Source of the DNA: UBA1149 sp963579235 | GTDB taxonomy: Bacteria; Desulfobacterota; Binatia; UBA1149 | Direction of reading: 5' to 3' | Assembly: GCA_963579235.1 (NCBI GenBank) | Contig: CAUZFM010000045.1 | Location: forward strand, 1-21,887 | Length of the DNA stretch: 21,887 nt | Part shown: positions 1 to 7,455 of the stretch, one piece after another | Position numbering within the stretch: position 1 is the first letter of the stretch | Layout of the letters: every line of letters begins with the position of its first letter | Notes under the pieces: generated by a model | What the model was told of the DNA's origin: nothing | Seen by the model: the letters and a program-made list of their open reading frames with translations, nothing else | Database searches by the model: none | Program-made: the position numbers and the translations under genes

Positions 1-723
1 GCTACCGTAGGTAATCATCGCTCCCATGCCGAGGCTCAACGAAAAAAATGCCTGGCCCAGTGCCGCGAGAGCGCCCTGCCAGCCAAGCTCGGAGAAGCGG
101 GGTCGCATGAAAAATTCCAGCCCCCTCTCGACACCATCCGAGGTCAGCGAGTAACCGAGCAGGACCAGCACTATGCCGAACAGGAGAGGCATCAGAATTT
201 TACCGGTACGTTCTATGCCCTGTTCCACCCCCCTCGATACTATAAATATGGTAGCGAGCATGAACAGCCCCTGCCACCACACCTGCCTCGGGCCGTTCGC
301 TGCTAGTTTTTCGAAAGCGCCACTCATCGAGCCTGATGTCGACGAGAACAATTGGCCGCTGGCGGCCATCCAGGTGTAGTCGAGCGCCCAGCCAGCCACG
401 ACGCCGTAGTAAGACAGGATCACGAAACCGGCTATTACACCCAGCCAGCCCACTACCGGCCAGCCGGTCCCGGGGCTGAGCAGGCGCAGGGCTCCAACCG
501 GATTCCTGCGGGTGGCTCGGCCAAGCAGGATTTCCGAATTAAGCAGCGGAAGTCCTATCAGGACTACGGCGCCCAGGTAGACAAACACGAATGCGGCACC
601 ACCGTACTGCCCCGCGCGATAGGGAAACATCCATATATTCCCCAGCCCGATGGCCGAGCCGGCCGCAGCCAGCACAAACCCGACGCGCCCCGACCAATTG
701 CCCCTTACCGTTGAAGATTCCAC
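1..723 (-). CDS. Sodium-dependent amino acid/neurotransmitter symporter (NSS family), N-terminal part
   Basis: The reading frame is open from a GTG at 723-721 to the window edge (241 codons), so the C-terminal half is missing. Early residues give the NSS signature of helix 1, with GSAIGLGNIWMFPY just after the N-terminus. It is followed by GGAAFVFVYLGAVVLIGLPLL, the helix 2 region, and several more hydrophobic helices. NSS proteins (LeuT/SNF fold) import amino acids or related solutes with Na+ across the inner membrane; the unwound part of helix 1 binds Na+ and substrate. The start is chosen because an AAGGGAGG ribosome binding site sits 5 nt upstream and the conserved helix follows about 20 codons later. 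It lies 78 nt after the acyl-CoA synthetase gene on the same strand, so it may be cotranscribed. The substrate cannot be told from this fragment. The family call is firm. Confidence 0.9.
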   Translation of the reverse strand, partial: MESSTVRGNWSGRVGFVLAAAGSAIGLGNIWMFPYRAGQYGGAAFVFVYLGAVVLIGLPLLNSEILLGRATRRNPVGALRLLSPGTGWPVVGWLGVIAGFVILSYYGVVAGWALDYTWMAASGQLFSSTSGSMSGAFEKLAANGPRQVWWQGLFMLATIFIVSRGVEQGIERTGKILMPLLFGIVLVLLGYSLTSDGVERGLEFFMRPRFSELGWQGALAALGQAFFSLSLGMGAMITYGS

Positions 724-728
724 CGAGA

Positions 729-736
729 CCTCCCTT
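729..736 (-). promoter_or_regulatory. Ribosome binding site of the NSS transporter gene
   Basis: The minus strand reads AAGGGAGG five bases before a GTG codon. This strong Shine-Dalgarno match decides the start of the symporter gene, since no ATG is suitably placed near the conserved first helix. Confidence 0.7.
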
Positions 737-801
737 GCTGCAGACCATGCGGCCCCTGTTCCAACGAGCGCCTTGGGCGCGGTCGGAAACGACGGGCCTG
801 G

Positions 802-2967
802 TTAAAGTTTCGCCCGGTACTCAGAATACGCGACCAGGGCCACGAGCGCAGCAACTGCCCGAGACGGACCCGGGTAACAAACGCGGTGGCCAGCGGCGAC
901 CGATCGTGGCCCTGCGTTTCCGTAATGACCGTCGGTATAAACCAGCTCTGTGGCTACGAGTACGGGCTTGCCGTGCTTGACCGAGGCTTCCGCCGCCGCA
1001 GCCGCATAGCGCTTGTCCTGATTTTCGTGAAAACCGACGATGCGTTCCAGTCCGTGCTCGGGATACCACGGCCCTGTTTTCATCGCCTGGGCCTGGGCCG
1101 ATTGTACTCCGATTCCGAAGAAAAGAACCGAATCGACGGAATCAGAAGAGCACAACAGGTCAAGAACAATGGGCACAGTATCCCGGGTTTCGCCGCCAGC
1201 CAGATCTATCGGATTGCCTCTGCTCCATCGCGATGGCAATAGCTTATCCAACTCGCTCTTCAACTCGTCCGGCAGTTCGGCCAGCTCGAGCCCCTGGCGA
1301 CTGCATTCATCGGCAGCGAGAACTCCACAGCCACCGACAGTAGTGACCACGGCCACCCTGTTTCCCTCGGGCAAGGGTTGAGTCGCAAAAGTCGCGGCCC
1401 ATTCAAAAGCCTCTTCGACAGTGGCAGCCCGCTGCACGCCACGACTCGCGCACACACCCTCAAACACGCGTTCGTCGCTCGCGAGCGCTCCCGTGTGACT
1501 CCTCGCAGCAGCTTGCCCCGCGGCGTCCCGGCCCCCCTTTAGAATCACCAACGGCTTGGAGCGGCTGAAACGGGAAATAACCTCGGTAAACTTGCGGCCG
1601 TCACGCACCCCTTCGACGTAGGCGAGGCCTACCTTGCTATCGTCGTCTTCGCCGTAGTAGGCAAGGTAGTCGGCGAGTTCGAGCTGAGCCGAATTACCGC
1701 AGGAAACCGCCTTGTTGACCCCCACGCCGGTTTGCACGGCATAATTGAGAAACGCGGAACACAGGTTGCCGCTCTGGCTGACCACCGATATTCCGCCGGA
1801 CGGCGGATAGGGAGCCACTATCTGGGCGCACATATCTACCCCCGTCGAAACGACGCCCTGGCCGTTGGGGCCCGCCAGCACCATGCCCAACTCGTGGGCC
1901 AGCTCTACAAGCTCACGCTCGAGCTCTTCGCCTTCTCTGCCCTCTTCACCGTACCCAGCGCTGGCTACGAAAGCGGCCTTCACGCCGCGTGCCGCGCAGG
2001 ATCGAAGCAAGTCGAGGTTAACCTGCCTCGGGGTGCAGACCACTACCAGGTCGGCCTGGCCCTCCGGAACCTCTTCTACCGAGGCAAGGATACGATGTCC
2101 GAGCACCTCTCCGCCGCTGCGCCCCAGCGGAAATACCCGGCCGCGGTAGCCGTAACGAAGTATATTGTGCAGCGCGACGAAGCCGAATTTACCCGGATGA
2201 GTCGAAACCCCCGCCACGATTACTCCCCGCGGGTTGAACAAAGGCTCAAGCTCTGGTGCACAGGCAACCGTATTGTCGCCGCTACTGACCGCACCCTTGG
2301 CTGCTGGTGCCGATATCTCGATGACGGCGTCCACCGCCACCGGCCGGCCTCCACTAACGATGAGCGGATTGATATCGACGCTCTTGATGTCGGGTCTATC
2401 AAGCGCCAGTCGCGACAAGCCAGCGAGTGTGGCCTCGAGTTTGTCCATTTGAAGCCTAGCCTCACCACGCAGCTCACCCCAGAAAGCCGGCTTTACTCCC
2501 AGCCGTTTCACCATCCGAGTGGCTGCCCCCGGTCGCAGGGGAACGGGTTCGCAAACCGCCTCGCCCACGGCTTCAACCAGGATACCACCCAGCCCCAGTA
2601 GCACATTGGGGCCGAAACAGGGGTCGTTCACGAGGCCGACGATGAGCTCCCTTGAGCCCTTTACCATTTCGCAAAGCAGCAAGCCCACGCGTGGGCCAGC
2701 CTCGGCCTGCAATTCGCTTACGGCCTTCCTCACAGCGGGCTCGTCGGCGAGGGCGAGCTTTACAAGACCACGTTCTGTTTTGTGCGCGAGGCCCTCAACT
2801 ACTGCCTTCAGCGCCACGGGGTAGCCGATGTCGTGGGCCGCGGCTACGGCGCTGTCCGCGTCGGCAACGAGCTGTTCCCGACAGGTAGCGACACCGTAAG
2901 TGGCGAGCAGGCGCTTAGCCTCGAATTCGGTCAGGAGACCGTCTACCGTGTTGTCCGCCACGCCCAT
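802..2967 (-). CDS. ADP-forming acyl-CoA synthetase (acetate-CoA ligase type), fused ATP-grasp + CoA-binding subunits
   Basis: This 721-residue protein belongs to the NDP-forming acyl-CoA synthetase superfamily (acyl-CoA + ADP + Pi <=> acid + CoA + ATP). An ATP-grasp (beta-like) domain spans about residues 8-220, with GYPVALKAV near 48 and DINPLIV near 198. A CoA-binding Rossmann domain covers about 240-340 (FNPRGVIVAG), followed by ligase-CoA domains with AGPNGQGVV near 365, SQSGN near 397 and RSHTGALA, whose His491 matches the phosphorylated catalytic histidine. The beta-like domain comes first, the reverse of many alpha-beta fusions. It starts 16 nt after the multihaem cytochrome c stop, so it is probably in the same transcript. 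The acid substrate (acetate, propionate, aryl acids) is not evident, and no GNAT acetyltransferase domain is seen, so it does not look like the protein-acetylating Pat fusion. The family call is strong; the substrate is unknown. Confidence 0.9.
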   Translation of the reverse strand: MGVADNTVDGLLTEFEAKRLLATYGVATCREQLVADADSAVAAAHDIGYPVALKAVVEGLAHKTERGLVKLALADEPAVRKAVSELQAEAGPRVGLLLCEMVKGSRELIVGLVNDPCFGPNVLLGLGGILVEAVGEAVCEPVPLRPGAATRMVKRLGVKPAFWGELRGEARLQMDKLEATLAGLSRLALDRPDIKSVDINPLIVSGGRPVAVDAVIEISAPAAKGAVSSGDNTVACAPELEPLFNPRGVIVAGVSTHPGKFGFVALHNILRYGYRGRVFPLGRSGGEVLGHRILASVEEVPEGQADLVVVCTPRQVNLDLLRSCAARGVKAAFVASAGYGEEGREGEELERELVELAHELGMVLAGPNGQGVVSTGVDMCAQIVAPYPPSGGISVVSQSGNLCSAFLNYAVQTGVGVNKAVSCGNSAQLELADYLAYYGEDDDSKVGLAYVEGVRDGRKFTEVISRFSRSKPLVILKGGRDAAGQAAARSHTGALASDERVFEGVCASRGVQRAATVEEAFEWAATFATQPLPEGNRVAVVTTVGGCGVLAADECSRQGLELAELPDELKSELDKLLPSRWSRGNPIDLAGGETRDTVPIVLDLLCSSDSVDSVLFFGIGVQSAQAQAMKTGPWYPEHGLERIVGFHENQDKRYAAAAAEASVKHGKPVLVATELVYTDGHYGNAGPRSVAAGHRVCYPGPSRAVAALVALVAYSEYRAKL

Positions 2968-2983
2968 AACAGGGCCCGTCGTG

Positions 2984-5557
2984 CTACCGAGCCGACACGC
3001 CCAGGAAGGCGCCCAGTGAGTCTGCGCCCGCCGGGGGGACTTCTTTTTCTACACCCAGGTTTTCTTCCATCCAGCTGTTCGCCTGGAGCTCGGTCAAGCG
3101 CTTTTGACTGACCGCGAAATGCTCCGTGGCCAACTTCCCCTTGCCCTCTGCGTGGCAAGACGCACAGTCCAGGCCCGACGGATTTGCGTGAGCGACCGGC
3201 ACGTGAGCCGTGCCCGCCTCCTCGTTCCCCTCGGTAACCACGGAACCCAGGTCGTAGCCGTCTACACCGGAAAAATACTTGACGATGGCGTCGGCTTCTT
3301 CCGAGCTCATGCCGAAGGTAGGCATCCTGACGTCAAGCCAGGGACGCAAGCGTACGGGCTTGAGAAGGAAATCAAAAAACCAATCCTGCTGCAGCTTGGT
3401 ACCCTCACCCTCGAGTATCGGCGGTGCGTTTTCGAGATTTTCGTAATACTTACGAATCTTGCCCTCGCTGCCTTCGAGCGTATGGCAACCATTACAGTTG
3501 TAGTGGTTGACGACCTCGCGACCGCGGGCTACCTCGATGTCGCGGGGCCCGTGGGCCATGAAGCGACTGTTGGTTTTTGACTCGGTACGACTGGAAAGAA
3601 ACGCGGCCAGGGCCCGCACGTCTTCTTCTGAGAGGTTAAAATCAGGCATCACGGCACCGATGCGATCAGTGGCGTAGCCCCTCGGCTCAAGAAGCTTGTG
3701 GTAGGTGTAGTCGTACCAGGTATGGGCGACGTCGGTGCGGTTGCCAAAATACAACTCCTCGGCGAACTTCGAGCCAAAGAACGAAAGCTCCACTCCAATA
3801 CGAAGCTGCTTTGTCATGCCGTCGATTTCATGACAACCAAAGCAACCATATTTGCGTATGAGCTCTTCGCCCCGGTCCACGGTTGCCGCTTCGGCAAGTC
3901 GACCGCGCAGCGCGGCGTCTTCTTCCCTCGGCTCCTCCTCTCGCAGTGTCAGGAGGTAAGAAGTAATAGCCGCCGCTTCCTTTTCAGCGAGCCTCAGGTT
4001 CGGCATCTTGGTGTGCGAAGAAAAGCCTCTCGGGTCACGAACCCAGTTGTATAACCACAACCCCGTGGTCTTTTCTGCAACACGCGCCAGGTTCGGTGCA
4101 ACGTCCTTGCCGTCGGCCACGTGGCTGGCGAATTCATCAGCAGCAAACCCGTGGCAGCCCAGGCAACCCAGCGAACGGGTGAGAGTTCTGCCTTCCGCCA
4201 CCAGCTCAGCGTTGCCTGGATCAACACCCACGGGACTGTCGGCCGCGTCCAACCAGGCAACCGATTCTTCGAGTGAGTCCGTCAACAGGTAGGCCACTAT
4301 AGCCTCAGCCTCGTCCCTCTCCAGCTGAAAGTCAGGCATGCGCGTGCGCGGCCGGAACGCGGTCGGGTCAGCTACCCAGTCGACCAACCATTCGGGACTA
4401 TCCTTGGCCGCTACTCGCTTGAGCGAAGGAGCCGCCTTGGGCAGGTGTTCGTAGCCGTAAGCCAGATGACAACCGTGGCAACCCAGTTCCTGGAACAGGC
4501 GTTCACCGCGAGCACCCGCGCCCTGGTTCTCCATCCCCTGCAGCGACACGTGACAATTCAGGCAGCGCGCTTCCACTCCGCCTTCGAAAGTAACGAGAGG
4601 ATCTTCCCAGTAGTGGTCTCCACCGTGGGCCCGCTCTACTTCGTTGATCGCCGAGCCCTCGCCACCGTGGCAGGGAGTGCAACCAAACTTGCGTATTTCA
4701 TGGTTGCCCAGGTAGTACTTGCGGTCGGGATGGGTGCGAAAAGGGTTCTCTTCTTCTTCGAAGCCGACCTTGTCGATGGCCACGTGGCAGTTCTGGCAAC
4801 GATCTACCTTACCAACCAGTTGATCGAAGTTGTTGCGCTGAAAATCAGCAAGGACCACCTGTTCGATGACCGGTACATTGGAGACCCTCACGCCCAGCAT
4901 CTCAAAAGAAACCGAATCAAGCTTCTGCCCGATGCTTCCCAGTTCGGCCAGGAAGGGCCGCAAATCGGATTCGGCCTGCTCCTCGCGCTCGCGAATCGCG
5001 CTCGCGGCAGCTTCCATGTCGGCAACGACAACCTCGGCCCCTTCGTAGGCAGCCAGGGTGACTTTCAAGCGGTCCTCGAGGGCTGCAACCGCTGCCAGCT
5101 CAGAATCCCCGCTCTCGCCGTGCAACTTGGCAAACTCGACCCTGTACCAGGCTTCCTCGATCTCGCTCTTGACCATGCGGTTGTTGAGATCGGTCTCGAA
5201 GGCGGCTACTTCGGCGCGGGCTATTTCCCTTGCCAGCCGACTGAGTTCTTCGGCGGCCTCGCCCGACGCGAGATCAAGTCTCGTCTGTTCAAGAGCGGCA
5301 AGCGCTTCACCATAAGCAGGGTCTTCGGCCAGGCGAACCAGCTCATCTTCTCGCTGAAGCTCGTACTTATCTAAGGCAAGCCTGTAGAAATCAGTCTTAT
5401 ACTTCTTCCACTCGTGTCGAGAGAAAGTATCCTGCCACACGGCCCACACAGTGCAGGCCACCAGTACGCCCATGACGAGAAGAAAGACTGCGCCGTAAGA
5501 ACGCTTTTCTTCTTCCTCGACTAAGCCGCGGTTGCTCGTAAATTTGCCCTTGGCCAT
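2984..5557 (-). CDS. Eight-haem membrane-anchored cytochrome c of a Rieske/cytochrome b complex
   Basis: This 857-residue protein has eight CXXCH haem c sites, with first cysteines at about residues 254, 293, 332, 360, 465, 572, 688 and 798. A charged N-terminus precedes one transmembrane helix (about 21-42) and then a long Glu/Ala/Leu-rich, probably coiled-coil segment (about 50-215). The first three haems form a compact group. Haems 4-7 sit in four tandem class I cytochrome c-like modules, each ending in a probable axial Met motif (RMPDF near 406, KMPNL near 517, VMPDF near 637, RMPTF near 744). The eighth haem is alone near the C-terminus. The helix would leave the haem domains outside the inner membrane. 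It follows the cytochrome b and 56-residue genes, so it most likely takes electrons from the Rieske/b complex, in place of or in addition to cytochrome c1. The exact electron acceptor is not known. The gene is intact; no strong ribosome binding site is seen. Confidence 0.9.
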   Translation of the reverse strand: MAKGKFTSNRGLVEEEEKRSYGAVFLLVMGVLVACTVWAVWQDTFSRHEWKKYKTDFYRLALDKYELQREDELVRLAEDPAYGEALAALEQTRLDLASGEAAEELSRLAREIARAEVAAFETDLNNRMVKSEIEEAWYRVEFAKLHGESGDSELAAVAALEDRLKVTLAAYEGAEVVVADMEAAASAIREREEQAESDLRPFLAELGSIGQKLDSVSFEMLGVRVSNVPVIEQVVLADFQRNNFDQLVGKVDRCQNCHVAIDKVGFEEEENPFRTHPDRKYYLGNHEIRKFGCTPCHGGEGSAINEVERAHGGDHYWEDPLVTFEGGVEARCLNCHVSLQGMENQGAGARGERLFQELGCHGCHLAYGYEHLPKAAPSLKRVAAKDSPEWLVDWVADPTAFRPRTRMPDFQLERDEAEAIVAYLLTDSLEESVAWLDAADSPVGVDPGNAELVAEGRTLTRSLGCLGCHGFAADEFASHVADGKDVAPNLARVAEKTTGLWLYNWVRDPRGFSSHTKMPNLRLAEKEAAAITSYLLTLREEEPREEDAALRGRLAEAATVDRGEELIRKYGCFGCHEIDGMTKQLRIGVELSFFGSKFAEELYFGNRTDVAHTWYDYTYHKLLEPRGYATDRIGAVMPDFNLSEEDVRALAAFLSSRTESKTNSRFMAHGPRDIEVARGREVVNHYNCNGCHTLEGSEGKIRKYYENLENAPPILEGEGTKLQQDWFFDFLLKPVRLRPWLDVRMPTFGMSSEEADAIVKYFSGVDGYDLGSVVTEGNEEAGTAHVPVAHANPSGLDCASCHAEGKGKLATEHFAVSQKRLTELQANSWMEENLGVEKEVPPAGADSLGAFLGVSAR

Positions 5558-5617
5558 CTCGTGTTCCCGGTTGGTCCTGATCTACTTCAATTCGAGGAGC
5601 AGCGGCCGTAACCGCAC

Positions 5618-5788
5618 TCAGTTTCCACGTCCTTCTAACAAGCGGCCCGCATAAAACAGTCCGGCACCCGAAGCCGCCAATCCCAGTTCCCTGAACAAGG
5701 TCACGGAACCGGTTATCCCCGCCACAAGCCCGAAGCCGACCGCGCAGAGGCCGGCGACCTGCAATCCCCTGCCCAAATAAAACTCCAC
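5618..5788 (-). CDS. Small hydrophobic membrane protein (56 aa) between cytochrome b and cytochrome c genes
   Basis: A GTG-started frame begins 4 nt after the cytochrome b C-terminal gene stop and ends at TGA at 5620-5618, leaving about 60 nt before the multihaem cytochrome gene. It begins VEFYLGRGLQVAGLCAV. It has one clear hydrophobic helix (about residues 9-29) and a second, shorter one (about 36-48) ending in a basic tail. Codon use looks like real coding sequence, and the frame fills a gap that would otherwise be empty inside a tight operon. I recognise no named family. Position and hydrophobicity suggest an accessory single- or double-span subunit of the bc-type complex, comparable in size to small Pet/Qcr subunits. 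The GTG has no good ribosome binding site, so translational coupling to the upstream gene is likely. The gene call is moderately sure; the role is inference. Confidence 0.72.
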   Translation of the reverse strand: MEFYLGRGLQVAGLCAVGFGLVAGITGSVTLFRELGLAASGAGLFYAGRLLEGRGN

Positions 5789-5792
5789 TTCG

Positions 5793-6635
5793 TCAGATAT
5801 TAATCCAGGGTGTAACCATTATGTACTTGATGTTGAAGCCCATCCTCATGATGAGCTTGATAACAACCGCGATCATGTTGAGGAACAGAAAACTCGTGAG
5901 GCCGAACCTCGCGGTCCCCCAACGTTCCATGAACTCACGCCCCTTGGCCCGCACGATCAGCCAGTACATCAAGGCAGTACCGAGGACGAAATAACCGGCC
6001 ACCACTGCCAGGCCGAACAGGGCAGACAGAGTGTAATCCCTGAACCCGAACAGGTAAGGCAGGTCGACATTGCTCATGGCGACGACCTTATGGCTGTCCC
6101 ACACTTCCCACGGCCAGAACCAGTTCCAACCCGGGCCGCGGAGAAACGTCCCCACCACGATCAATACGATCCAGAGAACATGGAAGCCACCAAAAAACGT
6201 AAGGATCTCCCACTTGCGGTCGGCGTAACAGAAATAGCCGTTGCCCTTGGGATTGATGTCTATGAAGGGCAACACCATGAGGCCCACGATTATAAACGAC
6301 GGAAGCACCACGCCGGCGTGCCAGGGGTCAAAGAAAACGAGGATTTCCTGCAGTCCGAGGAAATACCAGGGCGCCTTCGAAGGGTTGGGAGTCCTGGTGG
6401 GTGCCGCCGGCTGTTCCAACGGCGCATCCACCAACAATGACCACACCAGCATGAAAGCCAGTACAGCCAGAAAACAGAGGAACTCCGCCCTGACGAGATG
6501 CGGCCAGGTGTGAATCTTGTCATCCCCCGGCCCCTTGGCTCTGAGCAGGGTCTTTTCCACTCGTCCGCCGTCGGAGACCTGTGGCACGGCTTTGCCGACG
6601 TCCACCAAGGTCTTGATCTGCTTCGATTCAGCCAT
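5793..6635 (-). CDS. petD: Cytochrome b C-terminal subunit (b6f subunit IV-like) of the bc-type complex
   Basis: This 280-residue membrane protein matches the C-terminal half of cytochrome b (the PetD/subunit IV part), which forms much of the quinol-oxidation (Qo) site. A soluble N-terminal stretch of about 45 residues precedes helices near 49-68, 106-124, 144-163, 194-218 and 233-250, more than the three of plant subunit IV. The Qo loop reads KAPWYFLGLQE (about 87-97), corresponding to the PEWY motif but with Pro where the acidic residue usually is. Such low-acid variants are known from menaquinone-using lineages. It starts 6 nt after the N-terminal cytochrome b gene, whose stop overlaps a TGAGG-type ribosome binding site. 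The symbol petD is by analogy; bacterial annotations may just call it cytochrome b. Confidence 0.88.
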   Translation of the reverse strand: MAESKQIKTLVDVGKAVPQVSDGGRVEKTLLRAKGPGDDKIHTWPHLVRAEFLCFLAVLAFMLVWSLLVDAPLEQPAAPTRTPNPSKAPWYFLGLQEILVFFDPWHAGVVLPSFIIVGLMVLPFIDINPKGNGYFCYADRKWEILTFFGGFHVLWIVLIVVGTFLRGPGWNWFWPWEVWDSHKVVAMSNVDLPYLFGFRDYTLSALFGLAVVAGYFVLGTALMYWLIVRAKGREFMERWGTARFGLTSFLFLNMIAVVIKLIMRMGFNIKYIMVTPWINI

Positions 6636-6641
6636 GTCGCC

Positions 6642-7412
6642 TCACAGTGCCGGGCCGGATAGGCCGTCGCGCCTTATTCTCCAGAAGTGAACGATCAACA
6701 GCAGCGTTGTCACCAGGGGAAAGAAGATGCAGTGCAGGATGTAAAACCTCAGCAGCGTGTGCGGGCCAATCTCGCCGCCGCCGAATAACAACGCGCGCGC
6801 ATCGTAGACCGCGTTTACACCGGCGAACTCAGCAAAGGGTCCTTCGTGTCCGAGCACCGGCATCGCGCGGGCCATGTTTGATCCCACGGTCACGGCCCAG
6901 ATCGAAAGCTGATCCCAGGGCAGCAGGTAACCGGTAAAGCTGAGCAGCAGGGTAAGCACGAGCAGGATCACTCCCACCACCCAGTTGAACTCGCGCGGGG
7001 GCTTGTACGAGCCGGTCATGAACACCCGGAACATGTGCAACCACACCGCGATGACCATTGCGTGTGCGGCCCAGCGATGCATGTTTCTCATGAGCATACC
7101 GAAGGGCATGTCGAACTCGAGGTACTTCATGTCGGCGTACGCGTACTCGGCAACCGGCCGGTAGTAGAACATGAGATAGACGCCGGTCACCACGGTAATA
7201 AGAAACATCAGGAAAGTTATACCGCCCATGCACCAGGTGAACTTCAAGCGCACCCCGTGCCGCCTCACCTTCGAAGGATGAAGGTGAAGCCAGACATTGC
7301 CTGAGACCATCAACACGCGGTTGCGCGGAGTGTCGTCGTAGCCGTGCCGGAAGATCGCCTGCCACACCGGGCTCTCGACGATCTGTTTTTTGATTTCCTC
7401 CCACTTGCTCAT
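6642..7412 (-). CDS. petB: Cytochrome b N-terminal subunit (cytochrome b6-like)
   Basis: This 256-residue, four-helix dihaem protein holds the two b haems of a bc/b6f-type complex. Candidate ligands are His112 and His126 (helix B, 14 apart) and His227 and His242 (helix D, 15 apart); the 15-residue step is the b6 pattern, whereas bc1 has 14. The stretch WCMGGITF around Cys61 lines up with the cytochrome b6 segment carrying the cysteine that covalently holds haem ci, followed by TGVYLMFYYRP. GYLLPWDQLSIWAV (about 161-174) matches the conserved cytochrome b loop with the Qo-facing helix. The C-terminal cytochrome b half is encoded separately just downstream and the Rieske gene just upstream. The family call is firm; a c-type haem at Cys61 is inferred from alignment by eye. 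Confidence 0.92.
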   Translation of the reverse strand: MSKWEEIKKQIVESPVWQAIFRHGYDDTPRNRVLMVSGNVWLHLHPSKVRRHGVRLKFTWCMGGITFLMFLITVVTGVYLMFYYRPVAEYAYADMKYLEFDMPFGMLMRNMHRWAAHAMVIAVWLHMFRVFMTGSYKPPREFNWVVGVILLVLTLLLSFTGYLLPWDQLSIWAVTVGSNMARAMPVLGHEGPFAEFAGVNAVYDARALLFGGGEIGPHTLLRFYILHCIFFPLVTTLLLIVHFWRIRRDGLSGPAL

Positions 7413-7455
7413 AAGTATTGTTTCTATCCCCGTCCGCGGTCAGGCCGCAGCAGAT

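Noticed and set aside
1732..2601. Plus-strand open frame of 289 codons opposite the acyl-CoA synthetase
   Set aside because: Antisense to a well-supported gene and without recognisable features.
4445..5374. Plus-strand open frame of 309 codons opposite the multihaem cytochrome gene
   Set aside because: Antisense to a gene with eight haem motifs; no domain, no ribosome binding site, and the frame ends arbitrarily.
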